The notes beneath the pieces were generated by a model, which worked only from the letters and a program-made list of their open reading frames with translations, had not been told where the DNA came from and ran no database searches. The position numbers and the translations under genes were made by a program. A stretch of 64,000 nucleotides of DNA from Pseudomonas bharatica CSV86 (GTDB taxonomy: Bacteria > Pseudomonadota > Gammaproteobacteria > Pseudomonadales > Pseudomonadaceae): positions 1,116,001 through 1,180,000 of the forward strand of contig NZ_AMWJ02000001.1 of assembly GCF_000319305.2 (NCBI RefSeq). The letters are read 5' to 3'. This document shows positions 27,366 through 38,113 of the stretch, one piece after another; position 1 is the first letter of the stretch; the number at the start of each line of letters is the position of its first letter.

Positions 27366-28643
27366 ATGATTAATTCGTTAAGCCTTCCTGGGTACCAGTT
27401 GGTGGATTCTGATGAGCAGAATGAAGACATACATTTTCGGCTTGAAGCACCTACACCAGTAGCCTGCGAGGGGTGCGGCGTGCAGGGTGAGTTCGTGCGG
27501 TTCGGCAAGCGTGACGTTCCCTATCGTGATCTGCCCATCCACGGCAAGCGGGTCACTCTCTGGGTGGTCCGCCGCCGATACACCTGCCGGGCCTGCAAGA
27601 CAACATTCAGGCCCCAGCTACCGGAGATGGTGGACGGATTCCGTATGACACTGCGGCTGCATGAGTACGTGGAGAAGGAATCCTTCAACCACCCCTACAC
27701 CTTTGTGGCGGCACAGACCGGCCTGGACGAGAAGACGGTGCGCGACATCTTCAACGCCCGCGCCGAGTTCCTGGGGCGCTGGCACCGCTTCGAGACGCCC
27801 CGCATCCTGGGCATTGACGAGCTATACCTGAACAAGCGCTACCGCTGCATTCTGACCAACATTGAGGAGCGAACCCTGCTCGACCTGCTGGCCACCCGCC
27901 GCCAGGACGTGGTGACCAACTACCTGATGAAGCTGAAAGACCGGCAGAAGGTCGAGATCGTCAGCATGGACATGTGGAACCCCTACCGGGCAGCGGTCAA
28001 GGCTGTGCTGCCCCAGGCCCGTATCGTGGTCGATAAGTTCCATGTGGTGCGCATGGCCAACGATGCCCTAGAGAGAGTGCGCAAGGGCCTCAGAAAGGAG
28101 CTGAAACCGTCCCAGAGCCGGACTCTCAAGGGAGACCGGAAAATCCTGCTGAAACGCGCTCACGAAGTCTCAGACCGGGAGCGCCTCATCATGGAGACCT
28201 GGACAGGCGCGTTCCCGCAACTGCTGGCCGCCTACGAGCACAAGGAGCGCTTCTACGGCATCTGGGACGCCACCACACGGCTCCAGGCAGAAGCCGCCCT
28301 GGACGAGTGGATAGCCACCATCCCGAAGGGCCAAAAGGAAGTCTGGAGCGATCTGGTCAGGGCAGTGGGAAACTGGCGCGAAGAGACCATGACCTACTTC
28401 GAGACGGACATGCCCGTCACCAACGCTTACACGGAGTCCATCAACCGACTGGCCAAGGACAAGAACCGTGAAGGGCGCGGTTACTCCTTCGAGGTGATGC
28501 GGGCACGAATGCTCTACACCACGAAGCACAAGAAGAAGGCACCGACTGCGAAGGTCTCTCCTTTCTACAAGAAAACCATCGGTTACGGACTGCCGGACTT
28601 CGCAGAGGAACTCAACTACGGAGTCGATCTATCAACCATCTGA
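27366..28643 (+). CDS. tnpA: ISL3-family transposase (copy 2)
   Basis: 425 residues, same product as at 7141-8418, with zinc-ribbon cysteines (CEGCG, CRAC), 'GIDELYLNK', 'VVDKFHVVRM' and the C-terminal 'TESINRLAK'. Intact. Confidence 0.95.
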   Translation: MINSLSLPGYQLVDSDEQNEDIHFRLEAPTPVACEGCGVQGEFVRFGKRDVPYRDLPIHGKRVTLWVVRRRYTCRACKTTFRPQLPEMVDGFRMTLRLHEYVEKESFNHPYTFVAAQTGLDEKTVRDIFNARAEFLGRWHRFETPRILGIDELYLNKRYRCILTNIEERTLLDLLATRRQDVVTNYLMKLKDRQKVEIVSMDMWNPYRAAVKAVLPQARIVVDKFHVVRMANDALERVRKGLRKELKPSQSRTLKGDRKILLKRAHEVSDRERLIMETWTGAFPQLLAAYEHKERFYGIWDATTRLQAEAALDEWIATIPKGQKEVWSDLVRAVGNWREETMTYFETDMPVTNAYTESINRLAKDKNREGRGYSFEVMRARMLYTTKHKKKAPTAKVSPFYKKTIGYGLPDFAEELNYGVDLSTI

Positions 28644-28701
28644 TAATGGTATCAGGTTGGTGGGGTAAAGGTGCCCCATCAACCATTAAATCCGTATACC
28701 C

Positions 28702-28786
28702 ATTTTTTTTAGGCTTTTGTCGTCGTCTAAGATGGATTTTTCGCAGAATACGCAAGCGGTAACGCTTGTGAATGATATTTTTTCAC
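28702..28786 (-). pseudogene. 5' half of the small gene split by IS copy 2
   Basis: Opens at GTG 28786 (VKKYHSQALPLAYSAK), 7 bp after the intB-like stop, and runs into the IS at 28702. It pairs with 25552-25716. A one-base loss in an A run near 28730 breaks the frame before the join. Confidence 0.4.
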
Positions 28787-28792
28787 AGGGCT

Positions 28793-30564
28793 CTAAATTT
28801 GTGCATCCCCGATTGGACCGTTTTTGTAAACCATCTCGCCTTTTTCAAATTTCCGTCTTGTCTCGGCTCGATCAGTTGTAATGATGAGAGGTTTTCCTTT
28901 GTCGCGAGCATTTTGAATTCTGTTGCCTTCGCCGCCCCATAGTATGTTTGTCGAGTTAATGACATCTGATTCGTAATCAAAATATTGTGCGACTCGACGT
29001 TCATGCTCTAACTCATCTATCCATCCGTTAGCATCATCGCTTTTGACAAAATTCACTGCAAAAGCGCTGCCTCTCCGATAGTATGAAGCCATTGCGTCTG
29101 TAAGCTGCTTAAATTGAAGAGCCATTGTGCCAAGGGAAACGAGGCGCGAGCGCGCACAGTACACTGCAAGAGAACGTCTGCACTGATGGGTTGCAAAGGG
29201 CCAGAACTGGCTAATTTTAACATCAGGATCGTTACGCCAGTCCCTGAAACCATCAAATCTCTCAAGCTCACAGATATCGGCTTCCTGGACCTTTAAAGCG
29301 GGCCATCGATCTATAATTCGGCTAATTCTACTTTTATGAGAGGGGCAGACGACGGGGGCGGCCGAAAAGGCCTGATAACCCGCCTCGGGCTTCTTCTGAA
29401 TCAGATTAGGGAAAAGAGGGTATTGGCTAAGATCCGTATTTGAATAGTTATGCGCAAGGCGCAAACAGTTCCAGCATGGTGAGCTGCGGCGATGGCCTTC
29501 TCCACAATTGGTGCCGTAACCCAGAATGTTCTAGTATGATTATTTCCTGAGTATTTGGAGGTGTAGCCATCTAATATGCTTACCTCAACACCGCTACTGA
29601 TTATTTTTTTGTATGTGTCAGCAGGCAGGTGCCGTACCTCGTTGGCGCGCATTCCTGAGAATAAGTGTATCCAATATTGAGCTGCAGTTTGTGCTTCGTT
29701 TACATAGTGCATGAGTCGATTCCAGTCCGTGATCGAATGCTTATAAAACAATGAAGATAGTCCGATCTTTTTGACTGCGTCAGGCCAAGAAATACTTTCT
29801 TTGTTGCAGGCTGCTCTATAGGTGCCTACTGCGAATAAGTGATTTGTATTTCTCTTTTCAAAAAATGAGCATATCAATGCGCCGTATTTATTAAATTCAT
29901 CTAGTTCCGTGCTTAATGCCATTATGAACTCGGCGTAGAGTCGGGATGGAATCAATTTTGTTTGTTGAGGTTTGTCTCTTTGGGCTTTGGGGAATCTGTC
30001 GTAAATATTTTGCATTAGCTCGATTGTGTTATGTTCGGTTAAAGTTAATTGAAAGCTTGGTTGCAATAGGCTGATGCTGAAAAGTTCTTTGATTAGAAAC
30101 AAGAGGTCTCGCATGGGGTGCTGGCTTAGTGCGGAGTAGCTAGGTATTAATAGTCGATTGCAGTTGGTTGCGTTGAATAACTCTTTAATCGAAAGGGCGT
30201 TTTTAAAGGCGAGCTTCGCTATCCTATAAAGCGGTGTCATTACGAGTGATCTTGGTTTGCGCAATTTAGGAAATAGATGTAGGCGGGCAAGTTGTATTTG
30301 CTTCATTTCATCCGATATTAGTAAGCTCAGTTCGCTTTCGTCTTCATGGTGCCAATTTGAGAACGAAAAAATGGTTACTGCTGCTGGGTCGTACATTTTC
30401 ATGTTCCATACGTCGTCTTTATACCGAGAGACTACAGATCCGTCTGCAGCCTTTGATATGACGAATTCTGAGCGTGCTGCGGCCTCGTTCTCATTGTTTG
30501 ACAGAAGGCTTCGTGCTTGCTCATCCAGATGATGACGTAGGTCTATAGTGGAAATGAAACTCAT
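28793..30564 (-). pseudogene. Tyrosine recombinase, third recombinase gene (intB-like), frameshifted
   Basis: About 590 residues once the frame is repaired near 29470 (GGAAC probably GGAAAC). The start ATG 30564 overlaps the preceding stop (ATGA). Tyrosine recombinase catalytic residues appear present: box I arginine in 'FSGMRANEVRHL', box II His/Arg in 'ATHQCRRSLAVYCA' and the tyrosine in 'AMASYY'. The N-terminal ~270 residues are not recognised. Last large gene of the recombination operon. AT-rich codon use unlike the core, so acquired. Confidence 0.75.
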
Positions 30565-32501
30565 AAAATTACTCCTGCTATAACTAGTGCATCAAAATGA
30601 ATGGCCCAAAATGAATCAAGTGCACCTTGTTTTATCTCTTGTCGAATTGTATCAATCAGTTCGCCTGAGGCTTTTCCAGCGTCTTCGATCGCAGTAATAA
30701 TTTCGTCTATGCGGTGAAGTGTAGGACCAAATTTGTTTTCCCAATGCTCGAGCGAGTTATCGACTTTCGATGATTTGAGTAGATAGTGCAGAGATAACAA
30801 GCGACGGATGTCTTCTTCATCTGCGTGCAGGGCGTAGTATGCACAAAAAAGACAGTTTTCAGGATCGCGGCATGTAGGGGCGGGAGAAAGAAGAGTAAAA
30901 CCTGGGGCGCGTTCTGGTATCGAGTCAGGGGCCTTCTCACATGACCCCACTCCTATAACTGCTCGGGTCTTTTTCCTCAATAATTTTACGGAGATCTTGT
31001 CTGAGAATCGTGTTCGTTCTATGGCTGCTTGGTGTACGGACTCCAAAAAAGTGTCATCTCTGCTGCAAAGTCGTCAAGTGACGGTCGGCCATAGTTGCTC
31101 TTTACTGTCGATTCGTTGTTGCTCAGCTTCTCCGCTGTCAGCGCTAAGTCGCCACCGCTAAGCTTCAAATATTGGTAGCCCACGTTCTTTCGCCAGTAGG
31201 GTGAGGGGACCCAAGTTGTTTTTGGTAACGCCTTTGTGAATAGGGTTTTGAATACTTGTATACTTCCGCTGCAAACGATAGTGGGTTCTAATTCATAAGA
31301 AGCAACTGGAAACACTAGGTCACTTTCTTTTCCATTGAGAACCCATTCTCTTATCTCTAAGTGCTTTCTGAAGATTGGGGAGAATTGTGCTCCAAATTCC
31401 GGGAATACTGGCTTTCCGAACGCTCTACCTTTGGTGCCTGAATAACGTTGCCCTGAGTGCTGGGTACAATTTTTAGGGTGTCTGATTCGAGGTTTTTAGC
31501 CACGCTTAAGTTGCAGCCTGTTGCAGCCATGAATGCCATCATTCCCGCAACGATCGCGTGATTACCGATTCTCCGTCTAAGATCTGAGCGAAGATTCTCA
31601 TTGTTATACTCGTAGCGCTGATGTGCCTTGTCGTAGATTGATCTTTCGATGCGCAGACTATTGCTGTCTCCGCTTAAATTAAAATGACGTTGAGTTTCTT
31701 TCCAGCTGGGGAACTCAGGCGAACATACTAATAATGATGCTGGACTGAATGGCGCTTTTTTTGTGGATCTTGTAGTGCCTACTAAAGAATACATGTAGTA
31801 GGGGGTGTCGGTTGGAGATTTAAATTGTAGTGGGAGTTTTCGCCCCCTACGAGAATTCTATGAGCCTCTTCAATGAAATTGATCAGTGCAGCAAATGTTT
31901 TGGCCTGGGAGTCCTCACTTGAAGCTTAAGATTGATTTGGTTTGATTCTTTACGGTTCTTTTTGATGAATGTGGCTGATGTCTTTATCTCTGGTTCGCTG
32001 AGGTCCGTAGCAAGTGTCACCGCTAGTCGTGCTTGTGCTTGAAGGTTTCCAGTTCCCAATTTGATCGGTTGCCATTAATGGATGAGGTATTAATGCGATG
32101 GTACAGATAGGTCGTATATTCCCTATACGCCTTTATCATGCATGCAGTGTCATTAAACGGATAGTTGTCTGGTTGGGAGTCGATCCAGCCTATGAAGGCT
32201 TTGACACCGACATACACGCTATGCGCAGTGGACCTGGTTTTGAGGCCTTTTATGTATGCAATAAGCGCTTTTGTGAACGGTATTCTGGAGTGGTCCAGTG
32301 AGCTGGGGTCTACTGGGCATGCAGTTCTGGGTGGAGGTGGTATTTCACTTCTCCGGTATAGCAGAAGGAACCAATATCCAGATAGCTATTTGCTCCTGGA
32401 CTACTGCTAATCAATACCACTAGGTGCGGATTGATAGCTTCGACTTCAGACTCTTTTACATTGATGAATATTGCTGGTCGTTGTGTAAGTTTGTTATTCA
32501 T
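30561..32501 (-). pseudogene. Tyrosine-recombinase-fold protein without box I arginine (tfp-like), multiply frameshifted
   Basis: Pieces in successive frames form one protein of about 645 residues, from ATG 32501 (MNNKLTQRPAIFINV) to a stop overlapping the next start. About six single-base losses in runs (near 32325, 32050, 31910, 31805, 31450 and 31045) break it. The region equivalent to box I reads 'AATGCNLSVAKNL', so the catalytic Arg is replaced; 'SPYWRKNVGYQYL' and 'VKSNY' fit a degraded box II. This pattern suits an accessory, non-catalytic recombinase-fold protein. Starts 4 bp after intA. Confidence 0.65.
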
Positions 32502-32505
32502 GTGA

Positions 32506-33955
32506 TCAATTATTTTGCGGTGTGTTTACATGTCTGAATAGGCTCACCTCGAATTCGTTTTGAATGCTACTTCTCCATTCTAGTCGGGATTTGTAGTTCA
32601 AGTATTGCAAAGTGGTTTCTTTGTTGGAGTGACCCATTCGTTGCTGTGTATATTCCAGTGCAGCAGTTACATTTCCACTGCCCGAGTGTTTCAGTTGACT
32701 TTTCAACAAGTTCATGCCGAACGAAGCCCGCAGGTCGTGGAAAGTAAATCTTTGAACGAAGGGTTTTTTAACGCGTATCCTAGGAAGCAATATGCTGTGG
32801 ATATGCTGCCGTAGTGCTGCCCCATCTTGAATGGAAGTATTTTGGAGCTTGGTTGCTTTTGTGGGGGTTGTTTGGTGCTCTTGGTTTGATCTGTCGATTA
32901 GCTCGCTTTTGCCGTGTAGTAAGGGATGCCGTTTTTACTTAGAAATATGTAATTGTTATCATTGTCGCCGTAAAAAGATCTTGATCTTCGTTTTTTTGCT
33001 TCTTGGCTAAGAGAGTAAATCTTCATGTCTTGAACCAGCCACCCAGGTACAAGTAAAGTCATATGCTTGCCAAGCTTTGTATCTGCGAGAGTGCCATCTC
33101 CGATGGGAAGCCTTAAGTTTCCATCTTGGTCGAGACTCCCTTTCAGATGGGTTAGTCGTAAGGTGCATACCGTTTGGATGCGAGCGCCTGTGAATAATGC
33201 AAGGTAGAACATGAGTTGATATTCTCGCGATGATTTTCTCAAAGCTACCAGCATTGTTTCTTGCTCTGAGAATGTAAGTGGGCGCAGATCTCCACCATCG
33301 CTGATACATTCAGGGTCCCTCTGTTTTTTTGGTTTTCTTATGCTTAAGTTATGCGAGGTTTTGATGACGGTACTGTCTCTACCGTTCTTTGACACTATGT
33401 GAATGTATTTTACTGTTTCCTCGAAAGGAAGTTTTTGAGTTGCGTGCTATCTAACAGTCGCCACTTTATTATCTCGCGATAGAAGTTTGCAATCGCATTG
33501 ATTCGGACTTTCGCAGTGCTGGTCTCAATCTTGCCTGAAGAAATCTGTTCAATAAGTTCTTCTCTGTAGCGGAATGTAACTTTCAGGCGGTCATTTTCTG
33601 GAGGTATAGGTAATTGAGCCCTAAATCTTCGAGAAAGCGGAGGTAGTCAAGCAAGTGGTCTGCTAATCCTCGTATGGTCCGGTGTTCGTAAGTGCCGCAT
33701 TCCTTAATTTTTGCCGTCAGGTAAAGAATGCTAATCTCCCAAGGGTTCCGTCACTTTGGATGAGGACTGGAAATTTGGAAAATAGTTGGCGCTATTTGGT
33801 GTAAATGTATAATTCAGTCCGCTGCCAGAGTTTGTAAGTGAAGAGGGGGTGTGAAAATTGATATGTTGAAATCGAAATTCGCGAATGAGTACGCGTCGAG
33901 CATTGGAGTTATAGTGAGTTTTTTTGCCAAACTTATTATGATTACTATCAGTCAT
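32506..33955 (-). pseudogene. Tyrosine recombinase, first recombinase gene (intA-like), frameshifted
   Basis: ATG 33955 (MTDSNHNKFGKKTHYN) begins a protein of about 480 residues when frames are joined. An N-terminal SAM-like core-binding part ('IRGLADHLLDYLRFLEDLG', 'AIANFYREIIKWR') precedes the catalytic domain: 'FTGARIQTVCTLRL' (Arg I), 'FHDLRASFGMNLL' (His-x-x-Arg), 'RMGHSNKETTLQYLNY' (His, Tyr). Frame breaks lie near 33740, 33615, 33435 and 32905; most need one added base in a run, the first seems to need one removed. Integrase of the island. Confidence 0.75.
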
Positions 33956-34534
33956 TTTCTTTGCCTTGATTTCATGCTGTCAAAAGTATGGCGTGAGGAG
34001 AAGTAATTGAGGTGTGAGTGGGTTGTAAAATTAAGGTTTGTGATTGCAAACTATCTTGCGTGAAAGGGTAGGCAAGTTTATGAGGTCGTTTTAAGTTTTT
34101 TGCTAAATGGAGCGCTTTTTTGGTAAGTGTGAGGCTGGATAAATTCTGGGGCGATCAACATGGCTGCAAGTGTTTTAAACTGCCCTTGTTTTTTGATCGT
34201 TTTTTTGCAGATGCAGTTGAAATTCCTTTTCCGTATAGGATTGGGAACTGCCGGGGCTGGAGTTGACGTGAAAAATGGAATGACACAGACATACCTACTC
34301 TCCATAAAGTATCTGGAAAGTAAGGTCGTCTATGTCCTCTAGTGGGAGCCGCCTTACGTGCTTTTCAACTTGAGACTAGCCATTTTTACCCTGAAATGGC
34401 AAATAGGCTGAAAATATTAAAATATATTGATTGATAGTTTTTGTTGATTTTCAATGGGCGTTAGGTAGCTGCATATCGATTGGTCACCTTTTGCAAGGGA
34501 GTTCTGCCAGCGCCCCAAGTCACCTTCACTTGTG
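33956..34534. other. AT-rich non-coding region upstream of the recombination operon
   Basis: About 580 bp with no convincing gene on either strand; only short frames without family resemblance. It probably contains the promoter of the intA-tfp-intB operon (minus strand) and the 3' end region of the XRE gene. Confidence 0.5.
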
Positions 34535-34834
34535 TTAACGAATGCCCAATTCCATGAGCTCATCCTGAATTCTCTGGATAAGGTCGGGCGTATCAATCCG
34601 TTCCTCCTGATGGATGAAGGTTGCAAGCAGGAGTGTGGCGGGATGGACGTTAAGCACTCCTGCAAGCTGCGCGACTTTCTCGATCGTAGGGGCCTTAAGA
34701 CCCCGCTCCAGTGTGCTGAGGTAGGTTCGACTGCTCACGTTTGAGAAATCCTCCTGTGTGAGGTGTCTGTGCTTCCGTATCTCCCGTAGCACCAATCCAA
34801 ATGCCGTATTCAGTTCCAATTTGCATACCCACAA
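34535..34834 (-). CDS. XRE-family HTH transcriptional regulator
   Basis: About 94-99 residues. HTH of Cro/C1 type: 'FGLVLREIRKHRHLTQEDFSNVSSRTYLSTLERGLKAPTIEKVAQLAGVLNVHP'. The C-terminal ~30 residues are acidic and helical. The start is uncertain: TTG 34834 or TTG 34819, no ATG in frame. It may control the recombination operon 580 bp downstream on the same strand, as XRE proteins often do on islands; this is inference from position only. Confidence 0.8.
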   Translation of the reverse strand: MWVCKLELNTAFGLVLREIRKHRHLTQEDFSNVSSRTYLSTLERGLKAPTIEKVAQLAGVLNVHPATLLLATFIHQEERIDTPDLIQRIQDELMELGIR

Positions 34835-34905
34835 AAGGAACGATCAAGCCTTTTTTGCGCCCTATAGGGCTACAATCTATAGTGTTCATTTTCTGGGGGT
34901 GACCA

Positions 34906-35363
34906 ATGTTTACTACCTATCGAAGCGCCGAGGTTGAGTTCTCATGCATGGGGATCCTCGCTATAGCGGAACTCAGATCTGGCGCTACGTTGAGCAGGAA
35001 CTGATGTGTCCGTGGTTCTACGTCCAGGTGCTACGACCCGGATCGACCGACACAGACCTCTCGATGCTGATGCTCCCATGCGCGAAGGACATCGCTGCCA
35101 TGGTTGATTGCGAAACCCCAAATTGGTGTATTCAGCAGGTCCAAATCGTTACTCCAGCCCGCATGAATGGGACTGATCGGTGGCAGATGGAGCCTCTTCG
35201 CAGAATCACTCTTCTTGAGTCGCCGGCCTTAGCCAGTGTCTGCGAGTGCTTTGAAGTGACCAGCGGACGGCTCTACACATCCGGCGGCCCCCGGGTCTTG
35301 GAAGGCGCTACCTTGCTGCAAGTGCTATTTGATGCCGCAGTACATCTCAAAAAAACACAATAA
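34906..35363 (+). pseudogene. Hypothetical island protein, probably frameshifted near its start
   Basis: An open frame from ATG 34944 encodes 139 residues (MHGDPRYSGTQIWRYVEQE). A better ribosome site (GGGGGTGA) precedes ATG 34906 (MFTTYRSAEVEFS); one added base near 34941 would join them into about 152 residues. No domain is recognised. The sequence is mixed alpha/beta-like with several Cys and Trp and no signal or membrane segment. Divergent from the XRE gene. Confidence 0.5.
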
Positions 35364-35594
35364 TTGGTATGTGATTAGCTTTCGCGAGCATGGCGGCCAC
35401 TCGCTTTCCTTGGCGTAGAACGCGGATTGCCATGCTAGCAGGCATTAAACTTGACGATCTCGGAGCAGCTTTCCGGCGAAATGGGTTATTCAGCGGCACT
35501 GTCCTCTAACTCAGCTCCACTGGCCACCAAGCTAATAGGGTTTCGGACAGGGTAGGCGTGACTCCCAGCACGCCAAGATCAGGAAAAAAGAGGT
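35364..35594. other. Intergenic stretch without identifiable gene
   Basis: About 230 bp between the hypothetical gene and the convergent lactonase gene. No gene, strong hairpin with T-run, or repeat is apparent. Confidence 0.5.
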
Positions 35595-36814
35595 TCAAGC
35601 GGTGCGGAAAATCATGCAGACCGGGCTGCCGGTCTCGATCTGATGCTCCAGCAAAGCCAGTTCGCCTTTCGGGGTAATGGAGAAGGTCTTGATGTTGTCG
35701 CTGTCTTCGTTAGCGACGAACAGGAACCGCCCGTTAGGAGATGCCGTCATGAAGCGTGGCTTCTTGCCTTGGCTAGGTACGTTGCCGATCGGGTTGATCT
35801 TGCCGGTAGGCTGATCCATCGAATAAATGGTCACGCTGTCATGCCCCCGGTTGGAAGAGAACAAATGTTCTCCATTCGGTGCCATGACCAATGCTGCTGC
35901 ACGGCTATCGCCAACGAACTCCTGAGGCAGTGCTGGAACCATCTGGAATGGAACCAGGGAGCCGTCCTTCTGGTTGTAGCGGTAGCTAGTGATCGTGCTA
36001 TCCAGCTCGTTCACCACGTAGGCAAAAGAACCGGTCGGAGAAAACACCACATGCCGAGGGCCGGCACCTTCGCGTGCTTTGATTTCATGGGCCAGTTCAG
36101 GCTTCAGCGCGATGCCGTCCTGCTTCAGATCGAACACGAAGACCTTGTCCAGCCCTTTATCCGGTACCACCAGGAAGCGACCTGATGGATCGCGTGGGAT
36201 CATGTGGGGGTGGGAGCTCGCCTGCTCGATCTTGTGCGGGCCAGGGTTGCCCGGAAGGTCGTATTTGCTGATGACGGGTTGCAGGTGGCCGGTCTTATCG
36301 AACGGCAGAATGACAATGCTGCCGGTGGCATAGTTGGCCACAGCGAGGAATGTGTTGCTTTTGTCCACGGTAAGGTGGACGGGGTTGTTCCCTTCGCAAC
36401 CAACCGAACTCACCTTGGTGAGCGTTCCGCTGGCTGGCTCAATTTGGAATGAGCTGACAGTGGACTGGTCGCCATGCACGCAGAACAGCAGGCTCTGGTT
36501 TGGTCGAGGCACAGGAAGGATGGATTGGTCAGATCGCCGACGGTTTGAACCAATTCGGAGCGACCTGTCTGCGGGTCATGTCGATAAACCGTGATGCCTG
36601 CGCCGCGGGCGTTTCGCTCGCGAGTGGTTCTGGAGCCCACATAGACAATTTGGGTTTTGTTCGAGATGGCAGGCTGCATGGAGTTCTTCTCAGGTCCTGA
36701 TTTGGCATCTGCCGCTCCCGCGCCGAGGCCCAGAATGGTTGCCGCAGCGACGATGGAAGTAGAAGAGAGCAGCGTGCGTCGAGTAATGGCGGGTAAGAAC
36801 GGTGATGGGCGCAT
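35595..36814 (-). pseudogene. Tat-exported lactonase family (YbhE-like beta-propeller) protein, frameshifted
   Basis: ATG 36814 opens MRPSPFLPAITRRTLLSSTSI, a twin-arginine signal (R-R-T-L-L) with an Ala-rich cleavage region (ADAKSG). The body has the repeats of the 7-bladed lactonase/6-phosphogluconolactonase-like propeller ('NPVHLTVDKSNTFLAVANY', 'GAGPRHVVFSPTGSFAYVVNE', 'KKPRFMTASPNGRFLFVANE'). The frame breaks near 36500: one more A in ACCAAACC gives D-Q-N-Q-S-L-L and a continuous ~406-residue protein. Substrate unknown. The IS3 element lies just upstream, so its promoter may be altered. Confidence 0.8.
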
Positions 36815-36869
36815 AGCAAAATCTCATCGTTGTTTTTGTTGTGATGAGTACTCGACCGATTCCACGGGT

Positions 36870-37730
36870 TTAAGCACACATCCTCGCCTCGAAGGCCTCT
36901 GGGCTGATGTGCCCCAGCGTGCTGTGTCGCCGCTGGCGGTTGTAATCGGTTTCGACGTATTCAAACACGGTTTCACGCATCTGGGCGCGGCTCGTGAAGC
37001 GCTCGCCGTGGATGCACTCGACCTTCAGGCTGTGGAAGAAGCTCTCTGCACAGGCATTGTCGTAGCAGTTGCCTTTGGCGCTCATGCTGCATCGCAAGTG
37101 ATGGGCGCGGATCAGCTCCTGGTAAGCCGCTGAGCAGTACTGGCTGCCGCGGTCGCTATGCACGATCACGTCATTAGGCTGCCTGCGTCGCCACAGCGCC
37201 ATGTGCAAGGCATCGCAAACCAAGTCGGCCGTCATGCGTTCGTTCATGGCCCAGCCGATCACCATCCGTGAATACAGATCGATGACCACTGCCAGATACA
37301 GCCAGCCTTCCTCCGTATACAGGTAGGTGATGTCACCCACCCATTTCTGATTTGGCGCAGATGCCTTGAAATCCTGCTTGAGCAAGTTCTCTGCCACTGG
37401 CAGGGAGTGCTGAGAATTGGTCGTGGCCTTGAACTTCTTGGCGGCCTTGGCACGCAGTCCTTGCCGTTGCATCGAGGCGGCTACCGTCTTGCGATTGCAG
37501 GGTAGGCCGGCTTCCCGCAGGTCGTGGCACAGCCGTGGAGCCCCGCTGCGGCCCTTGCGTGCGCTGTATGCCTGAGCGACCTGCCGATCCAGTTCGGCTC
37601 TTCGCCGCTGGCGCATTGACGGCCTGCGAGAGCACCAAGCGTAGTAACCGCTGCGGGCAACGCCCAACACGCGACACATGGCCTGGATCGAGAAATGCGC
37701 GGTATGAGTCCTCATGAAGGCGTACTTCAC
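36870..37730 (-). CDS. IS3-family transposase OrfB
   Basis: About 286 residues from GTG 37730, which overlaps the orfA stop (GTGA). The integrase core has '[33 protein letters not shown]' (D), '[13 protein letters not shown]' (D) and '[17 protein letters not shown]' (E), and the N-terminal 'ARSGYYAW' of the HTH_21 region. It may also be made as an OrfAB fusion by -1 slippage on the A6G run near 37760, since the frame stays open upstream to 38033. Confidence 0.9.
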   Translation of the reverse strand: MKYAFMRTHTAHFSIQAMCRVLGVARSGYYAWCSRRPSMRQRRRAELDRQVAQAYSARKGRSGAPRLCHDLREAGLPCNRKTVAASMQRQGLRAKAAKKFKATTNSQHSLPVAENLLKQDFKASAPNQKWVGDITYLYTEEGWLYLAVVIDLYSRMVIGWAMNERMTADLVCDALHMALWRRRQPNDVIVHSDRGSQYCSAAYQELIRAHHLRCSMSAKGNCYDNACAESFFHSLKVECIHGERFTSRAQMRETVFEYVETDYNRQRRHSTLGHISPEAFEARMCA

Positions 37731-38026
37731 TTGAGGCTCTTGGCAAAGTACGCGGCGGCCTTTTTTACGATGGCCAGCTCCTCGGCGTGCTCGGCCAACA
37801 GCCGCTTGAGTCGGGCATTCTCGTCGGCCAGCGACTGCTCGCGCTCGCTGCCGGCCTGAGTCTGGTGTTTCTTGCTCCGCCAGCCGTAGAGCTGGGAAGC
37901 ATGCAGGCCGAGCTGTTCGGCAGCCTTGCTGACGCCAATGCGCTCGGCCAAAGCCAGCGCTTCGTCCTTGTAGGCTTGGGAATGGCGGGTGCGGGTCTGT
38001 TTCATTGGGGTTGCTTGTCTTGCCAT
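37727..38026 (-). CDS. IS3-family transposase OrfA
   Basis: 99 residues from ATG 38026 (GAGGTGAATC ribosome site just before it). Helix-turn-helix '[23 protein letters not shown]', then a leucine-zipper-like stretch '[26 protein letters not shown]'. DNA-binding partner of OrfB. Confidence 0.9.
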   Translation of the reverse strand: MARQATPMKQTRTRHSQAYKDEALALAERIGVSKAAEQLGLHASQLYGWRSKKHQTQAGSEREQSLADENARLKRLLAEHAEELAIVKKAAAYFAKSLK

Positions 38027-38113
38027 GATTCACCTCGTTGCAGTTTATCGCTTAACGGGGGTGTCCACTGGGACTGGGCAAGATCAAGGCTGAATGGATC
38101 CAATGACTGGACG

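Larger units (their letters stand above)
25717..28701 (+). mobile_element. ISL3-family element with permease/ArsR passengers, copy 2
   Basis: 2985 bp between GGGTATCCGGAATT (25717) and the inverted end AATCCGTATACCC (28701). Perfect 8-bp duplication ATTTTTTT at 25709-25716 and 28702-28709. Same content and length as copies 1 and 3, oriented as copy 3 and opposite to copy 1. The insertion separates the srap-like gene from the recombinase genes and splits a small frame. Confidence 0.95.
36850..38067 (-). mobile_element. IS3-family insertion sequence
   Basis: About 1.2 kb with overlapping orfA/orfB on the minus strand. The upstream terminus TGGACACCCCCGTTAAGC is at 38067; the other end, after the orfB stop, is less clear (around 36850, GGTTTAAGC region), so it is approximate. 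No target duplication was found by eye. Single copy in the window. Confidence 0.75.

Noticed and set aside
36870..38033. A single 387-residue IS3 protein
   Set aside because: The first ~100 codons are the shadow phase of orfA (Arg/Gly-rich, no domain); the true OrfB begins near 37730, with fusion only by frameshifting.
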